A stretch of 64,000 nt of DNA from Liolophura sinensis (Eukaryota; Mollusca; Polyplacophora; Chitonida; Chitonidae): assembly GCF_032854445.1 (NCBI RefSeq), contig NC_088298.1, positions 2,478,160 to 2,542,159 on the forward strand. The letters run 5' to 3'. Below are positions 33,700-45,978 of this stretch, piece by piece. Made by a program: the position numbers and the translations under genes. Numbering within the stretch: position 1 is the first letter of the stretch; each line of letters starts with the position of its first letter. The notes under the pieces are model-generated. The model saw only the letters and a program-made list of their open reading frames with translations. It ran no database searches and was not told the DNA's origin.

Positions 33700-33945
33700 T
33701 AGACCGGTGATGTCTAATAACTTGCAATTACCATCAAGGCGATTTTTTTTACCTATTCTGCTTAAGCCATGGTGCAAGGTGGGGCGTGTAATTTGCCACT
33801 ATATATGCATTTACATGAAGACTTAGAATAAAATCCTGACTGAGGCAAAGGGACAAGAGGCCGTGTTTCCCCAGTTACTTCTGACCATTTGCCAAATATC
33901 ACACTGTCCGGTCTTCGGGTTTTGTTCTCTATCCTGTATGTCTTT
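33700..33945 (-). repeat. R1 V and U modules
   Basis: Plus strand order: 'gtctaataacttgcaattac', 'ctattctgcttaagccatgg', 'ggggcgtgtaatttgccac', 'cctgactgaggcaaaggga', 'aagaggccgtgtttccc' and 'tatcacactgtccggtc'. This is a clean inverse copy of V-U. Confidence 0.75.
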
Positions 33946-35213
33946 TATCATGTATCTAGGTTCACCTACAACGTTTTATGTAATGAAAAATTTGGTGTCT
34001 CAAGACAGATGATGTGTATAATCCAAATACAAGGCGTATCACACAAGAGACACAAGTGTGACCAAGCTACCATATCTGGCGGAGTTATACGAGCAACCAT
34101 TGTGAGAATTAATTATTCGTCGGCCCACTAACTCAAAACAGGAACCAACCGATGTGAGGTGTTATTCAAATCTGGGGCTATGAGACGGGTGTAAAATAAA
34201 ATATTAAATTATAAGATGGCCGTCTACGTACAGCTTTGGCATGCATGTATACATGTTACAGTAGTTGCTATTTCAACAATTGATTGTTACTTTATCACTT
34301 CATGGTCTTAGGAATGCTAAATATTAAGCGAAACTCTTCCTTTGTATTTTTCTTCAAATGTGTTTTGCACACTATCGCCAGTCTTACATGTCTATTGAAA
34401 ACCATTGAAGCATTCCATCGTTTGGAAATGAACCTGGCAGCATTAAAAGCACAGTATTATTTGTGACATGTAAAAATGTTGGACATTTGAAATGGTGGCC
34501 TCAAACAAGGCCGATCACTCTTTGGGAATGGCTGCGGTTGTAAACTGGGGAGTTTTGATGGGCATTCCTACCGCAGGGAAACGCCTATGGCCCGCTATGC
34601 CTCCCAGCCTGCTTGTGTTTGACATGTTTATGTCACGTCGCATTTGTAAGGCGGCATACAAAGCCTTACGCTAGAATGAATAAATGCTTATGGCTTCACG
34701 CCACCTTGAAAATATCAGCCATATAGTCGTGAGTTCATCTTTGAACCAGAAAATAGCACAGTTATCGATTAGAAATGGCAACATCCAAAATCAAACAAAA
34801 AGAGAAAACGTTTTTAAAATATCTAAAATATAAAGCGAATGCCAGTTGAATTACGAAAACCACCTTTAAACTTTTTTAAAATTTAAGTAAATTTGAATAA
34901 TCTGAAGGATTTATGGTATAGCCCTATATTCTTTATAGCCTATATGAATGTGTCCCCAACGACATTGTTTAACCATTAATGTATAGAGTTGACTGTGTAA
35001 AATCAGGCTTGAACATCTGCGAAGCCCACATAGTCAACAAGAATTATTTAATGCCGTACTGGACATTACAGGCAATCTTACGTTTCAGTGTACGACCATG
35101 CCAGCAGTATTAAGGTAAAAAAATAGGCAGCCCGTTAAAACGAATGGTTAGTGCTACGCTGTGAATGATTGTTATAAATAGCATTTTATGGATGCATTAA
35201 TGTTATTGCCAAT

Positions 35214-35227
35214 CCCCCCCCCCCCCC
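35214..35227. repeat. poly-C run (14 C)
   Basis: C homopolymer followed by an A run. Confidence 0.9.
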
Positions 35228-35653
35228 AAAAAAGCAGACAGTTTCCAAATGAGCAGCTTTAAATAAGTTTTATGCGGGCAAATCTCGTAAAAGCGGAAGG
35301 CTTTTGAGTCGGTTCATGCATGCAGACTGTGATAAACTGTATCAAGGTTTAACCGTTTTCACAAACCAGTAACCAACTGCAACATTTCTGTGCTGCAGCA
35401 TAGCTCATATTTTCTTTCCCTCCAGTGCATATGTTTTATGTCATTATTGCCACTCTGATGTTTAATGTTTAATGGGCAGTAATAGTGCCTGTTGTTGTTG
35501 TAGTTCCAATGTTGTCTTTTTGTGCTTTATTCCGTCATATCTATCCACTGCCTTGGTTGGTGCGATGATTGATATTTTCCTCATGACGACATCGACCCGA
35601 TTGTATACTCCGGTTTAGTGATTGATGTATTTACTGTGTGTAAGGCGTTCCGA

Positions 35654-35686
35654 CCCCCCCCCCCCCCCCCCCAACACACACACACT
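35654..35686. repeat. poly-C run (19 C) plus short (CA)n
   Basis: C homopolymer at 35654-35672 followed by about six CA units. Confidence 0.9.
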
Positions 35687-35958
35687 AACAACTCAGTTAC
35701 TACACGTGGCCACGTGGTATATAACCGTATAAGGAAATGACCAAAGACCATCGTCCCCTATACCAATGATAACTCCGTATCTCAATCCAAGCATGAGCCT
35801 CGCTTGGCGCTCTGCACTGAAATGTTGGAGCAAGGAGAGCGACGGGTTGGCCAGGTATATTGTGACTGAGTCGGGTGTCATGTCCGGTGTCTTCTGCATG
35901 ATACTGCTATAAATATATGTACACACACATAATGACTCCTCGTCTTCATATGACTGGA

Positions 35959-35990
35959 ACAATTGTTAAGTACGACGTAAAAACCCAAGC
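35959..35990 (+). repeat. SINE 3'-end-like scrap
   Basis: 'attgttaagtacgacgtaaa' then 'aacccaagca', the same string type as at 257-304. Confidence 0.4.
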
Positions 35991-36344
35991 ATACAGACAT
36001 ATACATGCGTTCCGATCATGGTTTAATGAATTATTTCCATGATTATCGCTATATGTTTATGTTAACAACACAACCCGTGCTGCCATTCATTGTGTTGGAG
36101 GCGGCTAATTCTGCTCTGAAACAAAACAAACGCGAATTCACAATGACCTTGACATCCTGGACATGTCGACGAACAAATCGATGGCGTCTTGCTCTCAGGG
36201 CCCTTAACGTTTTTTTGACGGGCAGACGTTAAAAAAGATAAGATGTCAAACACCTTACCAGCCGACCAACCGGTCGGGTTTATGAGTGTGGTCGATAACA
36301 AAGAAAGTGTTTCTAACAAATGTGAAAGACAATAACATAAAGAG

Positions 36345-37140
36345 AAAAACCCCAGAGCAGTCACAACAGTGTGCTAATGAGCAAATGGTCACAGGTTACT
36401 AATGAAACTCCGCCTCTTGTCAGTTTACCTCAGTTAGGGTTTAATTCCAACTGTTCATGTAAATGCATAAAGAGTATAATTAAAGACATACAGCATAGAG
36501 AGTAAAACCAGAGCAGTGATGACAGTGTGATACATGGCAAATGGTTACGCGTAACCGGTGAAATACGGCCTCTTGTCAAATTACCTCAGTGAGGGTTTTA
36601 TTTTAACTGTTCAGTAACAGTTTACACCCCACCCCCATCCCACCTCTTAGCTCCATAGCGTAAGTAGCAAATTCCACTGCGCTAGCTCCATGATTTAAGT
36701 CGAATTATTATGTACAGAGGAATGAGGTGATTTTAATTTGCAATTTATTAGACGTCACTGTTCTAGAATTACACGAAATTGCTGCATTGTCATTGCATTT
36801 AACATAAAATAACATTGAATATAAGCGTCAAGTCCGACATTCCTATACCATTCCTAGTCCGTAAAGGGCGTTCCACGTCGATAATCGCAAGACCCATTTC
36901 CACAACAACGTTTAACACTAACTCCCGAAGACAAAGGTATGTAAGAAATTATACAAATAAGAAATAAAGCCGGTAACACACAAGAGAGAAGCGGTCATCA
37001 GTTTTCAATGATGCCGGGCAGACAATGAATATTCCAGGCATGAATTTCATATCAAAGTTCAAATTCGTAGTCCGTGAATGAGTTCCATGTCAAATAACAG
37101 CTAAACAAGTATCTCAGTCGCGCTTTCATTGCTACTGTTC
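36345..37140 (+). repeat. R1, longest copy (U-V-U-V-W-X)
   Basis: Shows the module order best. Partial U and V at 36345-36480; full U ('ccagagcagtgatgacagtg', 'ggtgaaatacggcctc') at about 36500-36575; V ('cctcagtgagggttttattt', 'ttgcaatttattagacgtca') to about 36800; W ('ggcgttccacgtcgataatc', 'agaagcggtcatcagttttc') at about 36870-37015; X ('agtatctcagtcgcgctttc') to 37140. No reading frame spans it, so it is a non-autonomous repeat. U plus V can be tandemly repeated within one copy, as here. Confidence 0.75.
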
Positions 37141-37714
37141 ATAAAGGCATCATGTTGATGTAATGAGCATGGCTACCTTTACGCTACACCCAAGCTGTTG
37201 ATGGATGGGTATAACTGGTCAGCAACAGCACTGAGCATTAGTGTCCAAACACTGATGATGATTACAACAGGTCAACAACAGCGCTCCACCCAAGAATGCC
37301 GTCCGGTGAACATGAAGGCTAGAGTAACAAAGCACTGACCAATTATCTCATGAATGGCATTGTGGCGATAAGCCTCTTAAAATAGCACATCAGTTCTAAT
37401 GCCATTATCCGGAGCATTATAATCTGTCTTACAAGACGCAAAGCTGAACGCCTGGAGGAGGGGTGTTGTAAGTACATACTGACCGTCTTGTACCACCTAA
37501 GGTGTGGTACATGGACACAGAGTATTGTCAGGCGACTATTCAGCGCCATAAGGATACATAACCACCGATACTGAACACTATACCACTGGTATTGAACACT
37601 TGTGAATGGCCTATTAAAGTGTATATTGAATGTATATTGAATATATATTTTTGCGTCTTGTACCTCCCGTATCACAGAAGCACCAAGTGCGTATATAAGG
37701 TCGTGTGCGACCAA
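37141..37714. other. Gene-free stretch left of 44-bp array
   Basis: Contains small repeats ('tcagcaacagcactgagc' and 'tcaacaacagcgctcc' about 60 bp apart; 'ccgatactgaac' and 'ctggtattgaac'). No gene. Confidence 0.45.
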
Positions 37715-37895
37715 GTACAAATCTTGTGCTGCTGACAGTGTGGTACGGAAAACCGAGCATAAGGTCTTGTGTTGTTGAAAGTGCGGTACGGAACCACCGA
37801 GTATAGGATCTTGTGTTGCTGGAAATGTGGTACGGAACCACCAAGTATAAGGTCTTGTGTTGCTGAAAACGTGGTACAGAACCACAAGGTATAAC
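37715..37895. repeat. 44-bp minisatellite, about four units
   Basis: Units carry 'ataaggtcttgtgttgctga' and 'tgtggtacggaaccaccaag'. The 197-codon minus-strand open frame at 37343-37936 and two more overlapping frames run through this array. Its period (44) is not a multiple of three, so the repeated peptide changes frame from unit to unit. I therefore read these frames as artefacts of a stop-poor repeat. Confidence 0.9.
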
Positions 37896-37984
37896 GTCAG
37901 AGGCATTTTGAGCATTTCTAGATCAGTGGCGTTCACTAAAATGTAATTTACATCACTACATTTTTAACATTGTGTAAACACAAA

Positions 37985-38165
37985 ATTGCTGCTATTTAAG
38001 CATTTGCATGGACAGCTGGAACAAAACCATAAGAAAGATAAATTGACAAGATGTCGTATTTCACCTGTTTCGTGAGATTATTTGCCAACTATCACACTCT
38101 GGTTTTATTTCCTACGCTCTTTTCTTTCATACTGCACAGCATTCATTGGATGTCTGGTGGAGGGG
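37985..38165 (-). repeat. R1 V edge and U module, diverged
   Basis: Plus strand: 'ctgctatttaagcatttgca', 'aaattgacaagatgtcgtat', 'ttcacctgtttcgtgagat' and 'gccaactatcacactctgg'. An inverse, deleted copy. Confidence 0.6.
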
Positions 38166-39557
38166 TATACAAGTTATTGAATTAATATATCGCTTGTACT
38201 GTTTAATGTGGAACACGGAAACAAACCAAGTTGTGGTATAGGAAGCAAAATCGTATAAGAACTAAAACGTGAGCTGTATGAAACATCGGGAGCTGGAATC
38301 GAACTTGTCATTGTCCAGGCTGTGGCTGGGACAATTCTGAATGGGCTTGAGCAAACAAAAGGCACATCGTTTGATAAAATGAGGGTTTTGCAAAACAACA
38401 GTCTACACAAACGACGTGCCGTCATTTTAACATTTTCATCCCAATAGCTCACACATAGGTTTCTATCCTACATGTCGCCTGATGAGTCATCTATCAACCA
38501 GTGAGATGTTTATTGATTCTTGTGCCTGAAATTAAAGGTCTACTGTTTAGATTGATAGTATATTTCCGTCAAAATACAATTTAAATGTTTAATTTAGATT
38601 TGATCTGGTTTTAATAAAGTACCAGAGGGCTTTGTCACTGTCGTTCCTACCTGTTTCGCATGAAAATCCAAACGGATTTAAAACAGGAGACAATATGCGA
38701 CAGATACATCATCCCGCCAAAAGTTGATGCTAGTGTCCATGCATGGCCCTGGTTAAGTGGTTAAAATTCTTTTTTTTTTTTGAATCCTAGTCTAAACCTC
38801 CATTTAATTGTCATTACCCTGTGCAGGCCTTCACGCATGCTTCAAGTAACAGTGGTAACTATAGCAACAGACAGACGCACTTCATCACTTTCTCACTTTC
38901 TGACACAACAAACTCTATCTATTCATACATTCTAATGTGTAGACCAGAAAGTGTAAATCCACTGATGCCTTGCAGTGGGGTGAAGAGACACCCTCCAATG
39001 TCTCTCGCCTGTCTTATTTTGCTTTTCCCCATTCACACGGCTAAATTACCTGTAGTTGGCAGAAACGACACGCCTACAGAGGTTATCAGGAACCTGTCGA
39101 GACCGCTGATAACCCGTAGCTAGCCGAACTGATGAATACATCACCTATGATACATAGGTGTATTTCACCCAAGGGTTGATGAAGATGCAGTGAGAACAAG
39201 ATGGTAAAAAAAAATAACACAACATTAGACGTTTTTGAGACAGTTGTGACTCAACAAATAACAGACGTAGCGAGATGGGTAAGTAAGGCTACTTACTGTA
39301 CGTAACGCTGTAAGTTATGCATCTCATCATTGGTCGCTCCTGAGGCAGGTGGTTTTGTTATGGTTTTGTAATTGCATCGAATACTTTCCTACGGGTGCTT
39401 TCTTGGGGCACGACCCAATGTTTATAACAGAAGCACACCCATTTCACAGCTGCTGGAAGTCTGCCCTTAGGACCATACGGGCAAGAAATAAAATAATGGT
39501 GATCTAGGTTACGTTTAAGAAAATGAATATCGTTGAACATCTATAATGTGATTAATA
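38166..39557. other. Gene-free stretch
   Basis: Open frames at 38174-38452 (-), 38821-39123 (+) and 39358-39540 (-) have no recognisable motif. A 12-T run lies at about 38770. Confidence 0.45.
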
Positions 39558-39950
39558 TGTACAGCATAGAGATAAAAATCAGAGCAGCGACGACAGTGTG
39601 ATAGACGTACAGCATAGAGAGAAAAATCAGAGCAGCGACAACAGTGTGATAGACGTACAGCATAGAAGAGTAAAGCCAGAATAGCAACGACAGTGTGATA
39701 GCTGGCAAATGGTCACACGTAACGGTTGATATACGGTCTGTTGTCAGCTTACCTCAGTCAGGGTTTTATTCTAACTGACCATGTAAATGCATAAATACTA
39801 GCAATTTACAACTCCCCTAGCACCATGGTTTAAGCGAGAATTAGGTCAAAAAATATATGCAGTGATGTTAATCACAATTTATTAGACGTCACTGTCCTAG
39901 AAAACAGTGTCATGTCATGGACATTGTATGTGTTTAGTTGCGTTAACATC
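39558..39950 (+). repeat. R1 copy with tandem short U units and V
   Basis: Three repeats of about 48 bp ('gtacagcatagag', 'aatcagagcagcgacgacag', 'tgtgatagac') are truncated U units; the third continues into full U ('gctggcaaatggtcacacgt') and V ('ctcagtcagggttttattct', 'gtgatgttaatcacaattta'). The short period shows U can expand in part-unit steps. Confidence 0.75.
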
Positions 39951-40404
39951 ATTTGCATGCAAATTTGGGTGTATATATTGACAACATTGATGCAATTTGC
40001 CCAGAGTTTGCTGGTTACTTTAGCAGAGTATAGCATCCTGTTGGTGGTATTCACACGTATTCTCGTTTACGACGGGAAGTTAACGACATGATAATATTGT
40101 TGGTGATGTTTAAAAAAAAATCAGCTCAGCTTTTGCTGCAAAGTGGTGCTAATCAGCGACCAGGCCATCAGGTGCGACTCATCGCCGTGCTCAGTTAATT
40201 AATGCGACGACAATCTCTTAAATGTCTTCGCTAGCCGTTAGTAGATTAGTAACGGCTTTTCCAGTTACACAGCGCCACCTGGTAACTGAGCTGTTCCCAA
40301 GAGTATCAGAATTAATTACGACACGGTGCACTGGCCAGGAGCTGGTGTCCGTCTGGTCCCATAATATACTTACGTTGAAAGTCGAATATCCTGGTATCAA
40401 AGAC
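39951..40404. other. Gene-free stretch between R1 copies
   Basis: Opposed open frames at 40218-40473 have no motif. Nothing else seen. Confidence 0.4.
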
Positions 40405-41085
40405 TACAGCACAGAGAGAGAAACCAGAGCACGTATTAGCGATGAAACTGCCTTGTCAACTTACCTAAGATAGAGTTTTACTCCAGCTATCCATATAAAT
40501 GGTTTGTAACAATATAGACACAGAATTTTATGACAGAAAAATGCAGTGATGCTATTTGCAATTTATTAGATGTCCCTGTTTTAGCAGTATTCAAAATGCT
40601 GTGTTGTCATCACAATTAACATACAATAACATTAAAACAATGGAAAGGGTCCAGGCCTTAGGGATGCTTAGCCATCAGAAAAAGTCTGCAGCTAAATCGT
40701 ACATATTGTAATTGATTGTCTGTCATCAGTCCCTGTACATGTTTGCATGTTTTCGGGCCTATGGCCTCAAATACTGTTCAGAAATAAACTTATTATATCG
40801 GAATCTGACAAAATGCCCTTGAGAATAACTGAGTGAGCTTGAACCCTTGATGATTTTAGCTGTCAAACCAGACATTCGTATGCATCAGCCGTCAACCAAA
40901 ATGGACGTTCTAGGTCAGTAATCGCATGGCCTATTCCCAAAACAACGCTCAACACAAACCATCAAGGAGCTAAGAAAGTAGCTTATTTAAAGCACGAAAT
41001 TAAGACGCATCCATACAAAAAGAAGCAGTCAACAGTTTTCATTGATGTAGGAAAGATGCAAAGCATGTTTTTGGCGAAGGAAGGA
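40405..41085 (+). repeat. R1 copy, U-V-W
   Basis: Diverged U ('agaaaccagagcacgtatt') and V ('gcagtgatgctatttgcaat', 'caatggaaagggtccaggcc'), then W ('ccagacattcgtatgcatc', 'aaaatggacgttctaggtca', 'aaaaagaagcagtcaacagt'). The V-W spacer of about 150 bp ('ttagggatgcttagccatca' onward) is partly shared with 11560-11620. Confidence 0.75.
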
Positions 41086-41449
41086 AATCCAAATCCAAAT
41101 GGTGTACCATGGGTCCTGTGCAGAGCTACGAGAAAATGAGCGGTTCGGAGGGAGTATTTGACAGTGAGTTAACTGCACCTTCTGGTCTGGCTTTATTCTG
41201 ACTGTTACACTGAAAACCTACCCTCCACGTCCTGCCGGTCTAAGGTGGACAGCCCACAGCTGCCGTAGCTGACCTACCGAGGTAAACAAGAACAGTAAGT
41301 TTGTAGCATTAGCAGTTCATCGGAACACAATGGCCAGCTCCACGCCTGTTCTCATTACTTCAGCCCTACGATATACACAGTTGATCATTAGAGAAGATAG
41401 CATAATGTGAAACAGGATACGCAGTCTAAATATCTTAATACATTCAAGG
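41086..41449. other. Gene-free stretch
   Basis: Nothing recognised. Confidence 0.4.
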
Positions 41450-41583
41450 TCGTACGTGGGAAGGTGTAACAACAACCTGCAGATGGTTGTGGGTTTCCTC
41501 CCACCATAATATTAGCTGCCGTCGTACAAGTGAAATATTCTTGAGTACGCCGTAAAACACCAATCAAATAAACAAACAAATAA
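41450..41583 (+). mobile_element. SINE, 3' half with internal deletion
   Basis: 'tcgtacgtgggaaggtg', 'aacaacctgcagatggttgt', then straight into 'gggtttcctcccaccataat', 'gtgaaatattcttgagtacg' and 'cgtaaaacaccaatc' with an AAACAAAC-type tail. The 'cgggctctgcccgg' block is missing, by a breakpoint different from the copy at 32116. Confidence 0.85.
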
Positions 41584-42984
41584 TACATTGAATTAATCGT
41601 ATTAGAATCAGTGATACAATGTATCAACATTTACATGTACATTAAATGAGTTGTTATTGGAGATGCTATATTAAATGTTAAACTCAGTTCCAGTTATTTA
41701 CACATATTTAACTGCCACCAATAATATTTACTACAACAAAATCTACCTAGATTCTAAACAGATTTGACTTAAATAATGTAGTGTATCTATATATTCACAC
41801 GTATATTCACACTAGAAGTTTTTAGCACATTCTTCGGGTGTTTCACCCAGTATTATTATTCCTCATAGGGTAATTCTCGGTTTCCATTGGTCGTGTGACG
41901 GTCACATGATATTCCGTAAAATATGACGTACAACGCTCACGTGCACCTAGGTACACAACGCCACGCTCACAAAGTATTACCTTACGTTTATTAGGCAATA
42001 TTCCACAGCAGTTATGTCCCTTTGAGAGCTCTCTGGCATCTGCTTGTTTGTTAACAACCGGACGGAGGTTATAGCTCACTTGTCGACGTATAAATTCGGC
42101 GATTAAAAGTACAACTTAAAAAGGTAGTGTTTTTCGGTATAATAAAACAACGAAAAACCTCGTTGAACATCACTTCTCTCGAGCTGACAATTCCTGAAGT
42201 CCCACCGCACACCATGCACTATCTGTATAATATATTTGCTGCTGTCGAAGTAAATTGTTTTATTGTTGGGAATTCTCTGGCAGAACAGATAAATTCCTTG
42301 ACGATGATTGCTGCGGTTTTCGAGACACCATTGCCTATTCTCAAGAAAACGCACAAACACCCCCTGCCTCCATCCATCCCTGCCACCCCAACCCACATCT
42401 TCTTACCAGTACTTTCCTAAGAGGAGATACATATCGAGCCGATGATTGAAAGACGCATCTGGTGTATAGCTTTAGGATTATTACGGTGTTGGCTACACCT
42501 TGTCTTCCCCAGATGTTTGTGGAAGCGTCTGAGCTGAGAGAAACTGGGGAACTGGACTTGACCCAGCTGTTTCTTAGCGTTCCGTTATCAACCGGCGGAA
42601 ACTGATGCGGCTGTCCGCGGATATGCGATCCGATTCTAATGCCTAGATCATCCAGTGTGCCAGATTTAGTCATTGGGTCCTCCGGAAATAGATATTGAGC
42701 TCAGTCGGACTGGTAGTCTCAGAAATCTGTCATTAGTTCTCACCAACCTTCAACGTCTGTGCTCACTGTCAATTGTTTAGGCTACTGTGCATATACCTGA
42801 AATGTACGTCGATCCACCAAAGCATAACATATCCAAATTCGTACTAGGCCTAATACTTTTACAACGAAAAGGCAAGAACACCTGTTGTGAATGTTCGATC
42901 AATGCCCATCGGCAGGAAAGTAGATGTTTTTTTCTGATTGTGGCGTTTGGACAAGAGTCATGACATTGATGAAGTTGAGACAGG
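41584..42984. other. Gene-free stretch
   Basis: Opposed open frames overlap at 42103-42449 (about 97 codons each) with no domain signature. No RNA gene or recognised repeat. Confidence 0.45.
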
Positions 42985-43340
42985 GTAACCGGTGAAATAC
43001 GGCTACAGCTTACAGAGTAAGACCAGAGGAGCGACGACAGTGTGATATCTGACAAATGTTCACACGTAAGCGGTGAAATACGGCTAGAGCATACAGAGTA
43101 AGACCAGAGGGGCGATGACAGTGTGGTAACTGGCAAATGGTCACATAACCGGTGAAATACGGCTACAGCATAGAGAGTAAAACCAGAGCAGCGACGACAG
43201 TGTAATAGCTGACAAATGGTCACACACGTAAGCGGTGAAATACGGCTAGAGCATACAGAGTAAGACCAGAGGGGCGATGACAGTGTGGTAACTGGCAAAT
43301 GGTCACACGTAACCGGTGAAATACGGATACAGCATATTGA
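42985..43340 (+). repeat. R1 U-module tandem array, about 82-bp period
   Basis: 'ggtgaaatac' starts at 42991, 43072, 43151, 43233 and 43315 (spacings 81, 79, 82, 82). Units 2 and 4 ('aagcggtgaaatacggctag', 'gaccagaggggcgatgacag') are nearly identical to each other and differ from their neighbours, a two-unit higher-order period of about 161 bp. The 173-codon minus-strand frame at 42777-43298 comes from this stop-poor repeat (repeated Leu-Ser-Ser-Pro-Leu-Trp text). Confidence 0.9.
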
Positions 43341-44862
43341 AAATTATCGAGTGCTTCCCTTTGCACGATTCCGTCCTAATTTCGTACTTAGTTTTTGGGT
43401 AGTTTGTGTTGAGCGTTGTTTAGGAAATTGGCTGACGGCTGGTAGACATGTACGAATGTCTGTTTTGATGCTTAGATTCACATAGGAAGTTTGATAATTT
43501 AAATAACGGCTAATCACATGAATACATACTTTTCGCTAAATTAATTTCACCTAAGTACTCATTCCTTAAAAATTAAAGTGATTGAAGTTTTAACTAAGGT
43601 AATAAAGCCAGACAGCGCCATCAAATAACTGGGAAGAAAAAAAGGTCAAATGTTTGATTAGAATGCATTCATAAGGATTCCTAATGCTGTCGTGTCTTTT
43701 TTAAGTTCTGTAGTTTCAAATGTCAAGGAGGTGATAAACAGAGAAACATAGCGGTCTTCAGAGGCACCTTTACGGCGCTAGACAGATTTAACATCAGTCT
43801 CCATGTTTTTCATGGCAAACGGCACATTTTATATTCAACGCGCCAGACATCTCGGAGCCTCTTGTCAGCTTTTCCGTCGTGTCAGGCACTCAGGATTCTC
43901 CGATAAAGCGGAAGTGACGTGGGGCAGGAGACTCGTGACGTTATGTAGCTTTTTCAACCTTGTACGTGCCTTTTAAACACTCTTACCTTCTTGATATGTC
44001 TCGTAATCTCGGTAGAATATACGTGTGGAATAAGTATTGAGTTTTTAAATGGCGACTGTTATTCTCAAACTCTTTTATTAATACAAATATTAATGCCTAA
44101 AATTAAAACAAAACTGGAAAATTGATTTGGTTTTTTCCTTGGTGTTTTTTTTTTTTGTTTTTTTTTTCGGGGGGGGGGGGAGGCTTTTTGCCTTGTGGGG
44201 GGAAAGGCTCCCTGGTTTTAGTCTTTAAATACAACGCATCATTCTCTAAACGCTTGTATTAAAATATCGGCAGTAACATGGTGTGCGACTAGAATACGGC
44301 GACGTCTTTAATCACTTTTACTGTAACATTCAAGATATCTACAGTGTAGTTGTCTGTCAAGCTCTGTGTTCATGTCTTTGGGAGCTTTCATTACTGAGAT
44401 GTGTCTATCCTATTTATCTGAAGGTAAACCGCATTCTGACGCGATATTGATTTTAGTTCAGATACTTGGTCTGCTTCCCTAATGAAGTATTGACTTCAGT
44501 TTGCGTTTTCTATGTGCCGTTCTCAATGTTTCCTTTAAACCCCTTATCCGTAAAAGTACGTCTCTTATATTCTATTGATATTTTTAAACACCGGCGAGGA
44601 CTGAGTTTTTGTTCGAGAAACCTGGTTCAAAAGTCTCTAAGGCTTACATAGACATTCATAGGGCAACGCATATACATGTATTATAAAATCGTTCACATGG
44701 TACAAATAGGCATTTTAGTCGGCTAGAAGAACTCTAAAAAAAACAAACTATTTTCCTAGACAGTGCTTAATGGCATTTCATCTTTATTACTACTTTATTT
44801 TAATGTTTTTTTGGATTTTTTTTTTTTTTGGCGTTAGCTAGTGCTTGGCATGCTAATGCAGA
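43341..44862. other. Gene-free stretch with T and G runs
   Basis: Contains T-rich and G-rich homopolymers at 44143-44181 and a T run at 44815-44829. No gene seen. Confidence 0.45.
44143..44181. repeat. poly-T tract followed by poly-G (12 G)
   Basis: T runs broken by one G, then cgggggggggggg. Confidence 0.9.
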
Positions 44863-44974
44863 TCAGCAAGTCTCGGATGGTCGCGGGTTTCTCCCGGACT
44901 CTGCCCGGTTTCCTCTCACCATAATGCTGGCCGCCGTCGTGCGGCATGAAACACCAATCAAATGGATAAATTAA
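44863..44974 (+). mobile_element. SINE, internally deleted
   Basis: 'tcagcaagtctcggatggtc', 'gcgggtttctcccggactct', 'gcccggtttcctctcacc' and 'ataatgctggccgccgtcgt', then jumps to 'gcggcatgaaacaccaatca', so 'ataagtgaaatattcttgag' is deleted. The 5' side may extend into a degenerate head at about 44831 ('gcgttagctagtgc'). Confidence 0.8.
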
Positions 44975-44999
44975 TCTAACATATTGTAATTGACATTTC

Positions 45000-45245
45000 T
45001 TTTTACCTAATTCTGCTTAAGCCATGGCGCAGGGGGGTGGGTGTGTATGGGGGGTGGGGGTGGGTCATTAGCTACTACCCTATAACCATCTATATGGAGA
45101 GCTAGAATAAAAAACTAACTAGACCTAGACGAGACCTAAACACGGTTGGATTTCACCGGTTACATGTCACTATTTGTCAGCTATCACACTGTTTTCGCTC
45201 TCCTAGATTCCATCTCCATTCTGCATTATTTTTACATTATTATAT
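45000..45245 (-). repeat. R1 V and U modules
   Basis: Plus strand: 'acctaattctgcttaagcca', a G-rich expansion of the gggggcgtg site (45031-45066), 'gatttcaccggttacatgtc' and 'agctatcacactgttttcg'. An inverse V-U copy. Confidence 0.7.
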
Positions 45246-45364
45246 GTGCGTTACAGTCATAAGTCGTCCAGGAAGAGAGTAAATATCGATGCATGCTTAC
45301 ATTGTCCTGCAAGGTAACGCGGTGTGTGCACCAGGCATAGGTTCTGCTGGGCTCGTATTTATCA

Positions 45365-45545
45365 ATTGTCTGAAGGGGGCGTGTCATTTGTTACTATTTG
45401 AACTATTACATAATACAGCCCTGAGGTAAACTGACAAGAAGCCGTATTTCATTGGTTTAGTGCGAGCATTTTGTCAATTATCACACTGTCGTCTCTGCTG
45501 TGGTTTTTCTCACCACGCTGCACATTTGTACGCTGAGCCTTTACT
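45365..45545 (-). repeat. R1 V and U modules, second inverse copy
   Basis: Plus strand: 'gggggcgtgtcatttgttac', 'ctgaggtaaactgacaagaa', 'gccgtatttcattggttta' and 'tatcacactgtcgtctctgc'. Same orientation as the previous copy, about 330 bp apart. Confidence 0.7.
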
Positions 45546-45754
45546 ACAGGACATTGTACCAAACACAATTTGAATTCTTCCCCTTTTCTCAGGTTGGCTG
45601 ATTAAGCACTTGCACTTTTCGACTTAATTCCAGAAAACCTGGGTTAGTTCATCTTCATAGGGAATAGAATGGTCGCGCAAGACAATGAATGTTCTAGGAC
45701 GGAATCCAATGCCCATCCCAGAGAGAACTTGTGGCTGGATAAAGTGCAAAATAT

Positions 45755-45855
45755 GTGTCAAAACAGACATTTGTACACCAGCCATCAACCAAGGTTCTGG
45801 GTCAATAATTCCAAGGCCAGTTCCTAAAATGACGTTTAACTATCAAAGAACTACT
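45755..45855 (+). repeat. R1 module W fragment
   Basis: 'cagacatttgtacaccagcc', 'atcaaccaaggttctgggtc' and 'aacgtttaactatcaaaga', matching W at 10370-10440 and 40870-40960. A shorter echo ('acattcgtacaccagccgtc') lies at 46150-46170. Confidence 0.65.
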
Positions 45856-45978
45856 TAAGTATATGAAGTACTGGTCACTGCAGGCCACCTCAAATGGGTC
45901 CTTGAAGAGGAATTGAACTGATGTCCAAGGCAATAATTGATATGGGAGGGAGGAATGCAAAGCGCTTCCCGGATGAAG

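Larger units (their letters stand above)
33946..36344. other. Gene-free stretch
   Basis: No gene or complete element. Contains poly-C runs at 35214 and 35654 and a SINE-3'-like scrap at 35959. Short open frames (34492-34674, 35693-35962, 36005-36364) have no motif. Confidence 0.45.

Noticed and set aside
37343-37936. 197-codon minus-strand open frame, the longest in the window
   Set aside because: It runs through the 44-bp minisatellite, whose period is not a multiple of three, with overlapping open frames in the other phases. The non-repeat part has no motif.
42103-42449. Opposed open frames of about 97 codons
   Set aside because: No domain signature and no splice or promoter context; their length is ordinary for chance frames in 64 kb.
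42777-43298. 173-codon minus-strand open frame with repeated peptide
   Set aside because: Translation of the R1 U-module tandem array; the same sequence is dispersed and non-coding elsewhere.
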